NCBI GenBank assembly: GCA_963700865.1
Contig: CAVOZC010000022.1
Span: 248,001-312,000, forward strand
Direction of reading: 5' to 3'
Length of the DNA: 64,000 bases
Source of the DNA: CAVOGJ01 sp963700865
Lineage (GTDB): Bacteria > Planctomycetota > Planctomycetia > Pirellulales > Pirellulaceae
This document shows positions 28,395 through 39,368 of the stretch, in pieces. The translations under genes were made by a program, and so were the position numbers. The notes beneath the pieces are model-generated. The model saw only the letters and a list, made by a program, of their open reading frames with translations. It was not told the DNA's origin and did no database searches. How positions within the stretch are numbered: position 1 is the first letter of the stretch; every line of letters starts with the position of its first letter.

Positions 28395-30460
28395 TTGGAA
28401 TTTCGACTTGTCAGTCCCTATGAACCGGCCGGGGACCAGCCCCAGGCCATCTCCCAGCTGGTGCAGGGACTGCGCCAACCGCAGCGTCAGCAGGTGCTGA
28501 TGGGCGTGACGGGCTCGGGCAAGACGTTCACGATGGCCAACGTGATGCAACAGGTGCAGCGGCCGACGCTGGTGATCTCACACAACAAGACGCTGGCGGC
28601 TCAGCTGTACAGCGAATTCAAGGAATTTTTTCCAGACAACGCGGTCCATTACTTCGTCAGCTACTACGACTATTACCAGCCCGAGGCCTACATTCCCCAG
28701 CGCGACATCTACATCGAGAAGGATGCCTCGATCAATTCAGAAATCGATCGGCTGCGGCTCGCTTCCACCAGTTCGCTGGTCAGCCGCCACGACGTGCTGA
28801 TCGTGGCCAGTGTCTCGTGCATTTATGGGCTCGGTTCACCCGATGACTATCGCAGCATGATGGTCTCGCTGCGAAGGGGCCAGACCGTCGATCGGGACGA
28901 GATCCTGGCAGGCTTGATCGATATCCAGTACGAACGCAACGACGTGGGATTCGAGCGATGGCAATTTCGCGTCCGTGGCGATTGCGTCGATGTCTGGCCG
29001 GCGTACGAAGAGTATGGCTATCGCATCGAGTTCTGGGGCGATGAGATTGAGCAACTGGCGATTATCAATCCCGTCAGTGGTGAAGTCATCGTGCACGCAG
29101 GACCAGCTCTTCATTTACCCGGCAAAACACTTTGTCATGCCCGAAGAGCGAATCGCGCAAGCCGTCGATGAGATCAGCAAGAGCTGGAGGAACGGCTGGA
29201 GGTACTCCGCGGCGAGGGCAAGCTGCTCGAAGCCCAGCGGCTCTCGGCGCGTACCCGGTACGATATCGAGATGCTGACGGAAGTCGGTTATTGCCCCGGC
29301 ATCGAGAATTACAGCCGGCCCCTTGTCCGGCCGCCCTGCCGGCTCGACGCCCGACACGCTTGTTCAGTTTCTTTCCCGGATGACTTCCTGCTGTTCATCG
29401 ACGAATCGCACGTGACCATTCCTCAGATCCGAGCCATGTATGCGGGCGACCGCAGCCGCAAACAGACGCTCGTCGACCATGGATTTCGCTTGCCCAGTGC
29501 GCTCGACAATCGACCGCTGAAATTCGACGAGTGGGAGAGCCAAGATCAATCAAGTGATTTATGTCTCGGCCACCCCGGGTGACTATGAATTGAAGCAGAC
29601 GGGCGGCGAAGTGGTGGAGCAGGTGATCCGTCCCACGGGGCTGCTCGACCCGACCATCGAGATCGCTCCCGCGAAGACGCAGGTGGCTCATTTACTGGAA
29701 CAGATCAAGCTAGCGCGCCGCGGTCGGCGAACGGGTACTGGTGACGACCCTCACGAAGCGACTGGCCGAGGACCTGTCCGGGTATCTGAACGAACAAGGA
29801 GTGGCCTGTAAGTGGCTGCACAGTGAGCTGGACGCGTTTGAACGGGTCGATCTGCTGCGGGAACTGCGGGAAGGCCGCTTCGAGGCGCTGGTCGGCGTGA
29901 ACCTGCTGCGGGAAGGGTTCGATCTGCCCGAGGTCTCCCTGGTGGCGATTCTGGATGCCGATAAGGAAGGTTTTCTGCGCAGCGAGACGTCGTTGATTCA
30001 GACGATCGGACGCTCGGCGCGGAACGTCAACGCGAAGGTAATTCTCTACGCCGACAAGGTGACCGATTCGATGCAGCGGGCCATCGAAGAAACGGAACGA
30101 AGACGTGGCTTGCAAGCCGAATACAACGAGCAACACGGAATCGAACCCGAGACGATTCGCAAGAGCATTCGCGCCGGCATCGAGTCCGAGGTATCGGCTC
30201 ATCGACAGGCGATGGCCGCCGTGGGCGAGACCGATACGACGGCCGAATCGCGTGTCGAGTATCTGCGGGAGCTGGAAACCGAAATGTTGGCGGCGGCCGA
30301 GAATCTGGAATTCGAGCGGGCGGCGGCACTGCGGGACCGCATCAGCGAACTCAAGGATGGAGAGGCACCCGTCCGCAAGTCACGGGGAGGCACGTCACGT
30401 CGGCGGACCGGCCGGAAGAAAGGCGGTGGCACCCGCGTCCCGCGTCCCAAGAAGCAGTAG
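28395..30460 (+). CDS. uvrB: Excinuclease ABC subunit B (multiply frameshifted)
   Basis: About 690 residues, spread over several frames. UvrB opens and verifies damaged DNA for UvrC in nucleotide excision repair. The first part (to about 29095) has MGVTGSGKTFTMANV (Walker A) and the beta-hairpin region YYDYYQPEAYIPQRD. Homology then continues as DQLFIYPAKHFVMPEERIAQ, ELEERLEVLRGEGKLLEAQR, FIDESHVTIPQIRAMYAGDR, INQVIYVSATPGDYELKQTG, and from about 29740 RLAEDLSGYLNEQG to HSELDAFERVDLLRELREG, ending with the UvrC-binding motif ERAAALRDRISELK. At least six indels are needed, near 29096, 29180, 29325, 29370, 29543 and 29720. TTG start at 28395 with GGAGGAATAGG upstream. I do not read it as a decayed gene because every piece is well conserved. 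Confidence 0.9.
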
Positions 30461-30480
30461 CGCTGTCGTCCCGGCGGCGG
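30457..30480 (+). repeat. Dispersed repeat, diverged copy
   Basis: GTAGCGCTGTCGTCCCGGCG followed by GCGG; the stop codon of uvrB lies inside it. Confidence 0.5.
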
Positions 30481-30697
30481 CTGCACGGTCGTCCACGGTA
30501 TGGAGTGATGGTCATCGTCGCTGCCGCTCGCGGCGAGCAGTGCGTGATTCGGCGTCCTCAGGTGACCGTTGGCTTGGTCAAACAAGCTCCAATCCACGCC
30601 CGAGAAAACGAGGTAGCCGAGTTCGCAAGCATTTGGTCCCTTGACGCGCCTACTGTCCAAACATGCAAAGTCTGGCGACTTCGGCCACGGCGAATGC

Positions 30698-32835
30698 TCA
30701 CACGACCGGCAGGCCGGCTTCCAGAAAGTCGACTACCTCTTCCAGCGGCATCGGGCGACCGTAGTAGTAGCCCTGCGCCTGGTGGCAACCCAAGTCGCGC
30801 ATCCGCTCGCCTTGCTCCACCGTTTCAATCCCTTCGGCAACGATTTGCAAGTCGAGCGCCGTGCCGAGTTGAATGATGGGCTTGAGCAGCCGATAGGCTC
30901 GACAGGCGGGATCGCTGACGTGACTGACGAAGGACCGGTCCAGCTTGAGGACGTCGATCGGAAACCGCTCCAGATATCGCAGCGACGAGTATCCCACGCC
31001 AAAATCATCCAGCGCGATCCGGACTCCCAGGTCCTTGATCTGACGCAAGACCTCTTCCGCATGCAGGATATCGGAAAACAGCGTCGTCTCGGTGATCTCC
31101 AAGGTTAATGACTGTCGTGGAACCGTGGTCTCCTCCAGCACCCGCTTGATCAATTGGACGACGTCGGAACGTTGAATTTGCAAGGGGGACAGGTTGACAT
31201 GCATGTTTTGAAAACTTCCCGTCCGCTCGGCCAGCGTTTGTCGGGCAAAGCACGAACTTTCCAGGATCTGGTCGCCGAGTTCGATCACCATCCCCGATTC
31301 CTCGGCCAGCTCGATAAAGACGGATGGTGGCAACATACCCCGTTGGGGATGATTCCAGCGGGCCAACGCTTCCCAGCCATGGATCTCGCCGGTACTGAAT
31401 TCGATGATGGGCTGATAGAAGGGAACGAATTCTCGCCCCGCCAACCCCGTTTCGATCTCACGTTTCAACCGCAATCTTGCCGCAAATGCCTCGTACAGTC
31501 GGGGGTGAAACACCACGACCGAGTTTTTCTTCGAGTTTTTGGCTTCGTGCATCGCCAGGTCGGCGCTGCGGAAAAGCACGCTGGGGTTGCGGCTATAATT
31601 GGAAACAGCGATTCCGACGCTGCCAGTCAAATCAATGACACACTGATTGGACAAGGTGATGGGGGCACAGACCCGCTTGAGCAAGCCGCTCACCGATGGC
31701 GAGGGCGGCCTGCGGCGAAGTCAAACCGGTCACGAGCACGCCAAACTCATCGCCGCCCAGCCGCGCCGCGACATCCGCATCGGGCCGCATCAGGGCGTTC
31801 ACTCGGGTGGCCACAATCTGCAGCAACTCGTCACCCGCCCGATGCCCGAGGGAATCGTTCACTGCCTTGAAGTCATCCAGATCAAGCAGCATGACGGCAC
31901 TGAGCGAGTCCGCGACCAGCGCTCGTCCCAAGCGGTGCGCGAAGAGTTCCCGATTGGGTAGCTCCGTCAAGCCATCATGCGTGGACCGATGCTGCAGCCG
32001 CTTGGCCAATTCCGCGCTGGCTCACATCCCGCGCCAGCAAGAGAAAGTCGTTGTGGGGTGTGCTGGTAAGTCGCCCTTCGAAGGAGTATTCCGTCAGTGG
32101 CGTCAGTCGCTGGTAATCGAGCCGGAAAGGCTGCGTTTGCTCGCGAAACCAGGCACGGGCCTGCGCCATCAACTCGTCGAAATCGGGAACGACGACCGAC
32201 ATATGCTTGCCGACCAGCATGTTGGGCGGTTCGGGGAGGAAATCGTCTCGCACGGAACGGACTTCCAGAATCACACCCTCCCTGCTGAACCGCAGGCGAA
32301 GATCGGCCGCGGCGCTCAAGTCCGATTCGATCGCCTTCTCCGCGTCTTCCAACCGCCTGCGATCATGGGCATCCGCCTCGAGCACTTGGATCATCCGCTG
32401 CAGGTCTTTGATTTGCACGGCCTGCAGCTGCTGGGCGAAGAGGCTGTCAATGGCATGGTCATGCAGCGCGAAGTCGGAGAAATTCAGGTTCCATGTCTTG
32501 AGTGACTCAATCGACAGCTGCCAGGGATTGGCCAGAAACAGTATTTCGTTTTCCAAATGACAGAGTTGCCCCCGCAGGAGCATACCGGCAACATTCAGCC
32601 GCCCGACGATCAGGCCGGCGGGAAATTCGGCCAAGGCATCATGCCAGGAAAGGTCTTCCTCAGCACTGACCAACTGCAGTTGCTCCGGCAATAGGGTGCC
32701 GGGACAAATTGAGGGCTGAACCTTGGCGAGCGAAGCACCCACTCGGGTGATGGACAGGTTGTGGTCGAATCCGCAATGAAACGGAAACGCCAGATCCACC
32801 AGTTTGCGCAGGTTTTCGATGGCTTGATGATTCAT
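30698..32835 (-). CDS. HNOBA-PAS-GGDEF-EAL signalling protein (frameshifted twice)
   Basis: About 710 residues. Domain order: a HNOBA (heme-NO-binding associated) domain at about 10-150 (FPFHCGFDHNLSITRVGASL, FLANPWQ, NFSDFALHDHAIDS), a short coiled coil, a PAS domain at about 165-280, a GGDEF domain with an intact RLGGDEFGVL (31743-31757), and an EAL domain with GWEALARW, LEITET, DDFGVGYSSL, LKLDRSFV and VAEGIETVEQ. The I-site position before GGDEF reads PDAD, so product inhibition through RxxD is doubtful. The EAL catalytic residues look complete, so it may both make and break cyclic-di-GMP. Frame changes are near 31990 and 31660. Its ATG overlaps the stop of the H-NOX gene (ATGA), so the H-NOX protein is the probable input. 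Confidence 0.8.
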
Positions 32836-33386
32836 ACGAGCGTGGCCACGGTTTCTATTCGGAATTCATCGCATCCACCGTTGGCCGTGCGATAGGCTGA
32901 CTGCTCGGCCTTGATCGGCGTCTGGAAAACATCGCCCAGCGCTCGCAGGGCCCCCAACACAAAGGGCGCCAAGCCGCCGCGGCTGGACCGATAACGCAAT
33001 TGCCACTGGCCCTCGCCGATCTTCGTGACACGCATTTCTGGGGGCTGCATCGCTGGCATCGTGGTGGCGAGCCGCGCATGCATGATCTCGAGACTTGTCA
33101 GAAAGGAATCGAGGCTGGCGTGCTGGTCGATGACAAAGTCGAATCCCACCTCCCTCGTGTAACCGACCCAGAACATTCCCAGTTCAAACAGAAACTCGTC
33201 AATCGATTGGTGGAGAATCTCCGCAGTCGCCCCAGCCAAGTGAAAAAACACTTCGTCCGGATAATCGACGAACAGCTGAAACGTCGGCGCAGTGACACCC
33301 GCCCGCCGCTTGATCACCTCCCAGCAGTCCCCACCGCCGTGCACTCGGGCCAGCTCTTCAATCGCTCGATGGAAAATTCCGAACAT
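32832..33386 (-). CDS. H-NOX (heme nitric oxide/oxygen binding) sensor protein
   Basis: 184 residues, usual length for a stand-alone H-NOX. It should bind heme and respond to NO. The proximal heme ligand is His103 in SLEIMHARLAT, and the heme-propionate motif Y-x-S-x-R is YRSSR at residues 132-136, both at the spacing seen in the Thermoanaerobacter protein (102 and 131-135). The position matching the distal Tyr140 that stabilises O2 there is Pro141 by ungapped count, so I infer preference for NO over O2. It overlaps the start of the HNOBA-GGDEF-EAL gene by four bases, so the two make a gas-sensing cyclic-di-GMP unit. ATG start at 33386, no strong Shine-Dalgarno. Confidence 0.85.
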   Translation of the reverse strand: MFGIFHRAIEELARVHGGGDCWEVIKRRAGVTAPTFQLFVDYPDEVFFHLAGATAEILHQSIDEFLFELGMFWVGYTREVGFDFVIDQHASLDSFLTSLEIMHARLATTMPAMQPPEMRVTKIGEGQWQLRYRSSRGGLAPFVLGALRALGDVFQTPIKAEQSAYRTANGGCDEFRIETVATLV

Positions 33387-33592
33387 GGGACGTCTGCCGA
33401 AGGGGAGGGGAAACTCGGGGGATCCGCAGCATGGCGATTGCGGACCCTTCTGTAAGGTTTAGCTCACGAATCCCCCCACATCGCGGCGGTCGCCGAGCGA
33501 GCCGTCATTTCGTGCGTAGCGGTCGACGGCAATGGTCGGTGCATGACGCATAACCCGCAGATCCGCCAGAATCGCGGCCGAGTCGACCGTGG

Positions 33593-34519
33593 CTAGGTGA
33601 CCAATCCCTTTGTCACCAGCATAAAGACATCCTCCAGTGTCGGGTCCTTTTCGGCAAAGCTGCGAATCCCGACGTCCTGCGAGACGAGCTGGTAGAGCAA
33701 ATCGGCCACCTCGCCGTCCTTGGCCTCAAGTTCGACCGTGGCTCGTTGGCCGTTCAACTGCAGGTCCCGCAGGAGTGGCGAGCTGCGGAGGATGGAGATC
33801 CCGGCGTCCATGTTCCGCGTGAATGCGACTTCGATATGCCGATTGCCGCGAATACGGCGGTAGACCTCTCCGATGGGCCCCTCCATAAGCAGTTGGCCTC
33901 GCTCGATAATCCCGATCTGCGTGCAACAGTCGGCCAGTTCGGTGAGGATGTGGCTCGAGATCAAGATGGTCTTGCCCATCTGCCTCAGTTCCTTCAGCAA
34001 CGCCTTTACCTCGAGGCGAGCGCGTGGATCGAGCCCACTGGCGGGCTCGTCCAGGATCAGCACGGGCGGATTATGAACCAGCGTCTTCGCCAGGCACAAA
34101 CGCTGTTTCATCCCCCGGGAGAGGCCGTTGACATAGTCGTCGCGCTTGTGGCCCAGGTCGAGCAACTCCAATACATCATTGATTTTCTGTTTCCGCTGCT
34201 GCCGCCCGATCTTGTACGCAACGGCGAAGAAATCCAGGAACTCCCAAACCTTCATCCCGTCATACACGCCGAAACTATCCGGCATATAGCCCACACTGCG
34301 ACGCACGTCCATCGGCTGTTTGGTAACGCTGAAACCGTTGACCATCCCCTCACCGCGACTGGCTTTTAAGAGCGTCGTTAGAAAGCGGATGGACGTACTC
34401 TTACCAGCGCCATTGGGGCCGATGAAGCCGAACATCTCGCCTTCATTGATCTTCAGGTTCAGGCACTCGACCGCCGTAAAGTCGCCATAGTCCTTGCCAA
34501 AGTCGATCAGCTCGATCAT
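33593..34519 (-). CDS. ABC transporter ATP-binding protein, GldA/NatA type
   Basis: 308 residues. Cytoplasmic ATPase of an ABC-2 type exporter. Walker A is GPNGAGKST, the Q-loop region is YMPDSFGVYDGM, the signature is LSRGMKQRL, Walker B is VLILDEPASGLDPR and the switch His is in SSHILTEL. A C-terminal domain of about 90 residues follows, as in GldA/NatA. Its ATG overlaps the stop of the Gld-like gene upstream by four bases (ATGA). No ABC-2 permease gene follows; the 200 bases downstream hold only short frames. Confidence 0.9.
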   Translation of the reverse strand: MIELIDFGKDYGDFTAVECLNLKINEGEMFGFIGPNGAGKSTSIRFLTTLLKASRGEGMVNGFSVTKQPMDVRRSVGYMPDSFGVYDGMKVWEFLDFFAVAYKIGRQQRKQKINDVLELLDLGHKRDDYVNGLSRGMKQRLCLAKTLVHNPPVLILDEPASGLDPRARLEVKALLKELRQMGKTILISSHILTELADCCTQIGIIERGQLLMEGPIGEVYRRIRGNRHIEVAFTRNMDAGISILRSSPLLRDLQLNGQRATVELEAKDGEVADLLYQLVSQDVGIRSFAEKDPTLEDVFMLVTKGLVT

Positions 34520-37258
34520 GGCTGGTCCTCATCCATTTCCAAGTCGTCATTCGCCTCGGGAGGCGGCCGGAAATCCGCCAAATGATTCTTGTCGGCACGA
34601 GGCTCGGCCAACGGACCATAACGCAGATTTGCGACGAGTAGCGTGCGAAACGTGTTTTGGTTCGAACCGGGGCGAATCTCCATGCCCACGACCGGTTGCT
34701 GCGACCAGCCCACCAGACGCATGTCGCCCACCCGCAGTTGGTCGGGATGCAATGCCAGCCGATAGAGTCCGCGAAGACTGACCTGGCCTTCGGGAACCCA
34801 TTCGGCGGTCACGCTGTCACTCGCGAGAAATTCAAAAAGTTCACTACCATCCTCGGCGGCTTGCGGGATGAATGTCGCTTCACCCCCAGCCGGCATCGCT
34901 TTTGTCATCGCAAAACGCACACCACGTTCCGTCAGCGTCACCAGCACCAACGATTGCAAATCGAAGCGCGAGCCGTTGGAAATCACAAGCCCTTCCGCCT
35001 GCTCCCGCACGATGCCGCAACTGCCGCCCACATCGACCATCTGCTCCGCGTGTACCATGCCGGTCGAATTGGAGAGGACCGGATAGCCCGCCAGACCCGC
35101 GGTTTTATCGCGCACGTAAGCAACTTCCTGGCGCGTCTGCAGTCGCTGAACATCCAACGACGGATCCGTGGAGAAGGGGAGGGCAAAGGCGAGACTGTCC
35201 GCGAAGTTCAGCGCATACTTCGAAGTCAACGAGGTGTAGAGTCCGCAATAACGCGTGACATGGGCGCGAGTGAGTTCAGGTTGCGCTTCGATGATCGCGA
35301 TCTCGGTGCGGCTGCGGACAAAACCGATGTCGAGTTGAGCCAACCGGACCACCAGGATGGCGCCTCCCACGGCAATCATCGGCGCGGCAAACCAGGCCCA
35401 TTCCACGCGCCGGAGAAGACGAAAGAAGAGCCAGTTAAGTGGCACCAGGCACAAGAGATACCCCCCCAGCACGCGGGCCACAAATCCCGCATTGGGAATC
35501 GAGATGCCGGCCGCTCGCTGTAACGCAGAACGAGCCTCGTTCGCGGCGGCCGTAAAGTCGCTCCAGCCAGCAACGCCGCGCTGCGGATCGTTCAGATACC
35601 CATCGACGGCGCTGACACCCGTATCATCCCTCGTTGCGACGCTCCCCAGTCCCCATGAATCGGGCGCTTCCGTGGACTCCGGCGGAACGGCGTCCTCCGG
35701 TGCCCCGAGAGGAATGGGCCGACCTTGCACCCACGAGTCGTCTTCGCCATTATTCAACGTCAACGGTTGAGTCGTATTGCGACCTTCTCCCGGAATGCGG
35801 GCATCGCGGCTGAAATAGCGGAGCCCGCAGGTGACACGGGCATCCTCCTTTTCGAGGGGGGTCCGCAGTGTCTTGACTTGGGGAAAGCCCGAATCGGCCG
35901 TGGAGAACTCCCGCGACGGTCGTCGCATCAAACAACCGTTGAGAAACCCGTCAAAGTTCTGCCAATTCACGACTTTCCGCGCGCTGAGGGCAAAAGCCGT
36001 CGCCACCATGCGGCCGCGGCCAATACGCCGTTCCACCACCAGCCCTCCCGTCGAGGGCACAATGGTGGCATCGCCGAGCGGTGTCAGCGGGGTGATTTCC
36101 AGCGGAGATTCCTTCGTCGCGGTCAAACGATACGCGGCTTCGTCAAACTCGAGCTGGTTGGGCCGCAAGGACCAGGTCGCATTGAGTTCCTGGAGGGACT
36201 CCGCGGGGACCGGAACCACCTTACCGGCCTCCGCTGGCAAAAACTCACCCAGAAAACTACCTCGCATGGTCGCCAGCGATTCGGGCCCGCTAATCAGCAC
36301 CTGCCCGCCCCAATGCAGCCAATCAACCATCGCGGCTTGCTGGTCAGGAGTCAGCGCTGCGGGTGGCAGATCGTCCCAAAGCACATACGCGATCGACGTC
36401 CAGGCGAGCGAGTTGCTGGGCAGCGCGAGCGATTCTCCCTCGGTCGATTGGTGAAATGTCACGACGTAGTCTTCCTGCAACCCGTCAATCGCCCAGTCAG
36501 GGAAGGGCGGTCTTACCGTTGCCGTGGATCGCAGCCAACCATAGCGGTCCGGGTTGCGGGCCAGCACGGCGAAATGGTACTGGTGTCCCTCGAGTGGCAG
36601 CATCGACGTGATTTCTTGCGCTGCGTCACGACCACTCCCCCGCGGCCGCAGATGCGCATGGATCTGCACCAGGCGACCGGTCTCCGAAGTCGGTACAGAA
36701 ATGAAGAGCGGCAGGTCAAGAATCCTTGGACTGGGCCTTGGGGAGCGCCGCGGGTCGGGTACAAGTGACACTGAACGGAGACCGTTCAAGACTGCGCGGA
36801 CGCAAGCGGGCATCCACGCACTGGGCCATCAGTCGCCCCTGAAAGTCGGCATTATTTGCCTTCAAGCGATAACGGGTCTGCACCCAGTGCCCCGGCTTGG
36901 CCGCCACGCGTTGAGCCGACGGTCGGGCTGCTGCTTCCCCTTCCGCGTCCGCAGCGAAGGCTGATTCGTCGGCAGCCGTATCCTCCAGGCTTGCCTCCGC
37001 CGACTCGACGCCGTCCAGCGGAATCGATCCTGGCAGAATGGTCACTTTCCACGGCTCGAAGTCCGGCTTGGGCTTCTCTTTCTTTTTCTCCAGGTCTTCC
37101 TCTTTCGCTTGTTCCGCCCGACTTTCCTCTCGCTGTCGTCGCAACCAGTCGCGACACCCCTGGCAGCCGGTCAAGGTAAACAGCAGCGGCAGGCACAACC
37201 AGAGCCAGAGCAGGCGTCGGGGCAGGGATGAGGAAGCTGCGTGACGTGGCGGGCTCAT
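34516..37258 (-). CDS. Lipoprotein-anchored Gld-like ABC auxiliary protein (frameshifted)
   Basis: About 913 residues in two frames joined near 36720 (…AALPKAQ then SPRILDLPLFISV). I start at ATG 37258 because a lipoprotein signal follows: WLWLCLPLLFTLTGCQGC, lipobox LTGC. A charged linker (EKKKEKPKPDFE) follows, then a long exported region with a glutamine-amidotransferase-like fold suggested by DWLHWGGQVLISGPESLA. Near the C-terminal third two membrane helices are seen (GGYLLCLVPLNWLFFRLL and FAAPMIAVGGAILVV). This resembles proteins encoded with gliding-type ABC ATPases in planctomycetes; the ATPase is the next gene. Function unknown. I am sure of the coupling, less of the fold. Confidence 0.6.
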
Positions 37259-37413
37259 CGGCGATTCAGCAGAAGCAGCGCGGGTTGTGGGTCGGCTCGC
37301 CGCGACGCGCGTCCGGCAGGAATCCGCCACTTATTGTACGGTCCGCCCGACATTCATGACAGCAGCCGACAATTCTCCCGACGTTCTCCGCGCTGACAGG
37401 CCGCCTCGGGCCC

Positions 37414-37725
37414 CTACATGGCAGGTTGCAGCACGCGCAATTCGACAGAGGTTACCAGGTCGCGAACGGCGGCTCGAAACTGATGCATGTGAGGCGCCAT
37501 CAGGTGCGCTTCGAGGGCCGGCAGGTCCTGCCATTTTTCCAGGACGGTCACCAGATGGGCCCGCTCCGCCAACTGTCCTTCCACGGCATCCGCCACGTCA
37601 ACGGCGGGACCATATTCGAGGCAGCCGGACTCGGCCAGAACCTGGGGCACCAATTGGCGAAAGATGGCCAGGAAGGCCTCCTGCTTGCCCGGGATAACCT
37701 GGATTTCCGCGATGACATGGATCAT
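37414..37725 (-). CDS. ABM-domain monooxygenase-like protein (YgiN type)
   Basis: 103 residues. Antibiotic-biosynthesis-monooxygenase fold, a small ferredoxin-like dimeric protein; relatives such as YgiN act on quinols. Signs are MIHVIAEIQVIPGKQEAFLA at the start, ESGCLEYG, LEKWQDLPALEAHLMAPHM and the C-terminal LRVLQP. ATG 37725 is chosen over the one at 37740 because it overlaps the trpE stop as ATGA, giving translational coupling. The link to tryptophan synthesis is not obvious. Confidence 0.75.
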   Translation of the reverse strand: MIHVIAEIQVIPGKQEAFLAIFRQLVPQVLAESGCLEYGPAVDVADAVEGQLAERAHLVTVLEKWQDLPALEAHLMAPHMHQFRAAVRDLVTSVELRVLQPAM

Positions 37726-39233
37726 GTTCCGCTCCCACAACGTCGTTCGGTCAACTCGATGGCTTTCAGCAAACCACGAGCCTTATTGAGAGTTTCTCGA
37801 TATTCGGCGGCGGGCTCGCTGTCTGCCACAATCCCCGCACCCGCCTGCACGTACGCGCGCCCCTGTTGAATCACGATGGTTCGCAAGGCGATGCAAGTAT
37901 CCATATTTCCGGAAAAATCGAAATACCCCACGGCGCCGGCGTACGGGCCGCGGCGGTGCGGCTCGACCTCGTCGATGATCTCCATCGCGCGGACCTTGGG
38001 AGCTCCCGAGACCGTACCAGCAGGCAGGCAGGCTTGCAGCGCGTCAAAGGCGTCGGCGTTCTCTTGCAGTTGCCCCGTCACATTCGACGTAATGTGCATC
38101 ACGTGGCTGTAGCGCTCGATCGTCATCACGTCCGACAGGACAACCGAACCGAAGCGCGCGATTCGCCCCACGTCATTACGACCAAGATCGACAAGCATCA
38201 CGTGCTCGGCGCGTTCCTTGGGATCGGCCAGCAGTTGCTCGGCCAATCTCCGATCTTCCTCGGCCGTCCCCCCGCGGGGACGCGTGCCGGCCAACGGACG
38301 GACCGTGACTTCTTCGCCCACCACACGGCAGAGAATTTCGGGAGAACTACCCACGAGCGTCACATCCCCGCTGCGGAGAAAGAACATGAACGGGCTGGGA
38401 TTGACCATCCGTAGCGTGCGATAGACCTCGAACGGCGGCGCCGACAATTCCACTTCCAGCCGCTGGCTGATGACAACCTGGAATATGTCACCGGCTCGAA
38501 TGTACTCGACACATTTGCGCACCGCTTGCTCGAATTCAACTTGTGAGAAATTCGACCGCACCCGCAGTTGCGCTTCGCGGCGGTCGGTCAGGCTGATCTC
38601 GGCCGGTTCGAGCGTCGTATCGACTGAGAGCAGTCGTGCCACCAGATCGTCCACCGCTCGGCAAGCCGCCGCATGAGCCGCCGCGACCGGATCGCCGGGC
38701 GCGCACCGCGCCATCGCCACGACGACGATGGTCTTGGTGACGTTGTCGAAAATCACCATCTGGTCGTAGAAACCGAAGGACAAATCGGGCAACTGACGGT
38801 CGTCGAGCGGCGGGTGAGGCAGCCGCTCACAATAACGCACGACGTCATAACCGGCGTAGCCGACGGCTCCGCCAACAAACGGAGGCAGCCCTTCCAACTC
38901 GGCCACCCGCTCGGTCGCCAGCAGTTGTCGCAGGTCAGCGAGCGGATTATCCGAGGCGTGGGTACGAGTCGATTCGCCCACGCGTTCCACCGTTACCTCG
39001 TTTCCGCTCGCCGAAACAATCAGGTAGGGTCGAGCCGCCAGAAAGCTGTAGCGGCCCACCTTTTCGCCACCTATGACGCTCTCAAAGAGACAGGCACCTG
39101 ACGGATCGTCGATCTTGTGGAAGGCCGACACCGGGGTCAGCAGGTCACTCGACAAGCGGCGATACACCGGCACCAGCGTGTGCGCGCGCGCCAGCCGGGT
39201 AAATTCGTCAATTCGAGGCTCATGGGGGCTCAT
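37722..39233 (-). CDS. trpE: Anthranilate synthase component I
   Basis: 503 residues. It makes anthranilate from chorismate with ammonia from the glutaminase subunit, the first step of tryptophan synthesis. The N-terminal domain has LTPVSAFHKI and FESVIGGEKVGRYSF. The C-terminal chorismate-binding domain has IRAGDIFQVVISQRL, NPSPFMFFLR, LAGTRPRGG, DLGRNDVGRIA, GTVSGAPKVRAMEIIDE and GAGIVADSEPAAEY. It could also serve as aminodeoxychorismate synthase, but length and motif set favour TrpE. No trpG, trpD or trpC gene is seen next to it. The ABM-fold gene follows with a 4-base overlap. Confidence 0.92.
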   Translation of the reverse strand: MSPHEPRIDEFTRLARAHTLVPVYRRLSSDLLTPVSAFHKIDDPSGACLFESVIGGEKVGRYSFLAARPYLIVSASGNEVTVERVGESTRTHASDNPLADLRQLLATERVAELEGLPPFVGGAVGYAGYDVVRYCERLPHPPLDDRQLPDLSFGFYDQMVIFDNVTKTIVVVAMARCAPGDPVAAAHAAACRAVDDLVARLLSVDTTLEPAEISLTDRREAQLRVRSNFSQVEFEQAVRKCVEYIRAGDIFQVVISQRLEVELSAPPFEVYRTLRMVNPSPFMFFLRSGDVTLVGSSPEILCRVVGEEVTVRPLAGTRPRGGTAEEDRRLAEQLLADPKERAEHVMLVDLGRNDVGRIARFGSVVLSDVMTIERYSHVMHITSNVTGQLQENADAFDALQACLPAGTVSGAPKVRAMEIIDEVEPHRRGPYAGAVGYFDFSGNMDTCIALRTIVIQQGRAYVQAGAGIVADSEPAAEYRETLNKARGLLKAIELTERRCGSGT

Positions 39234-39368
39234 GCGAGCAGCTTATCACCGAGCCCCACCGGTCACAACGCCGGCCGCGGCATCTCCTGAATTCGGCTAA
39301 AGGAAACGCCGCCCGAGTGCTAAGATGGGCGGGACGCCAACGTCACCTCAACCAAAGCGGAGTCTCTC

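Noticed and set aside
28395..30460. uvrB as a true pseudogene
   Set aside because: All segments are strongly conserved with no nonsense changes apart from frame breaks; several breaks compensate one another within 60 bases, as expected of read errors.
33470..33590. Short minus-strand frame after the ABC ATPase as a possible permease remnant
   Set aside because: About 40 codons, no start codon in place and no hydrophobic segment.
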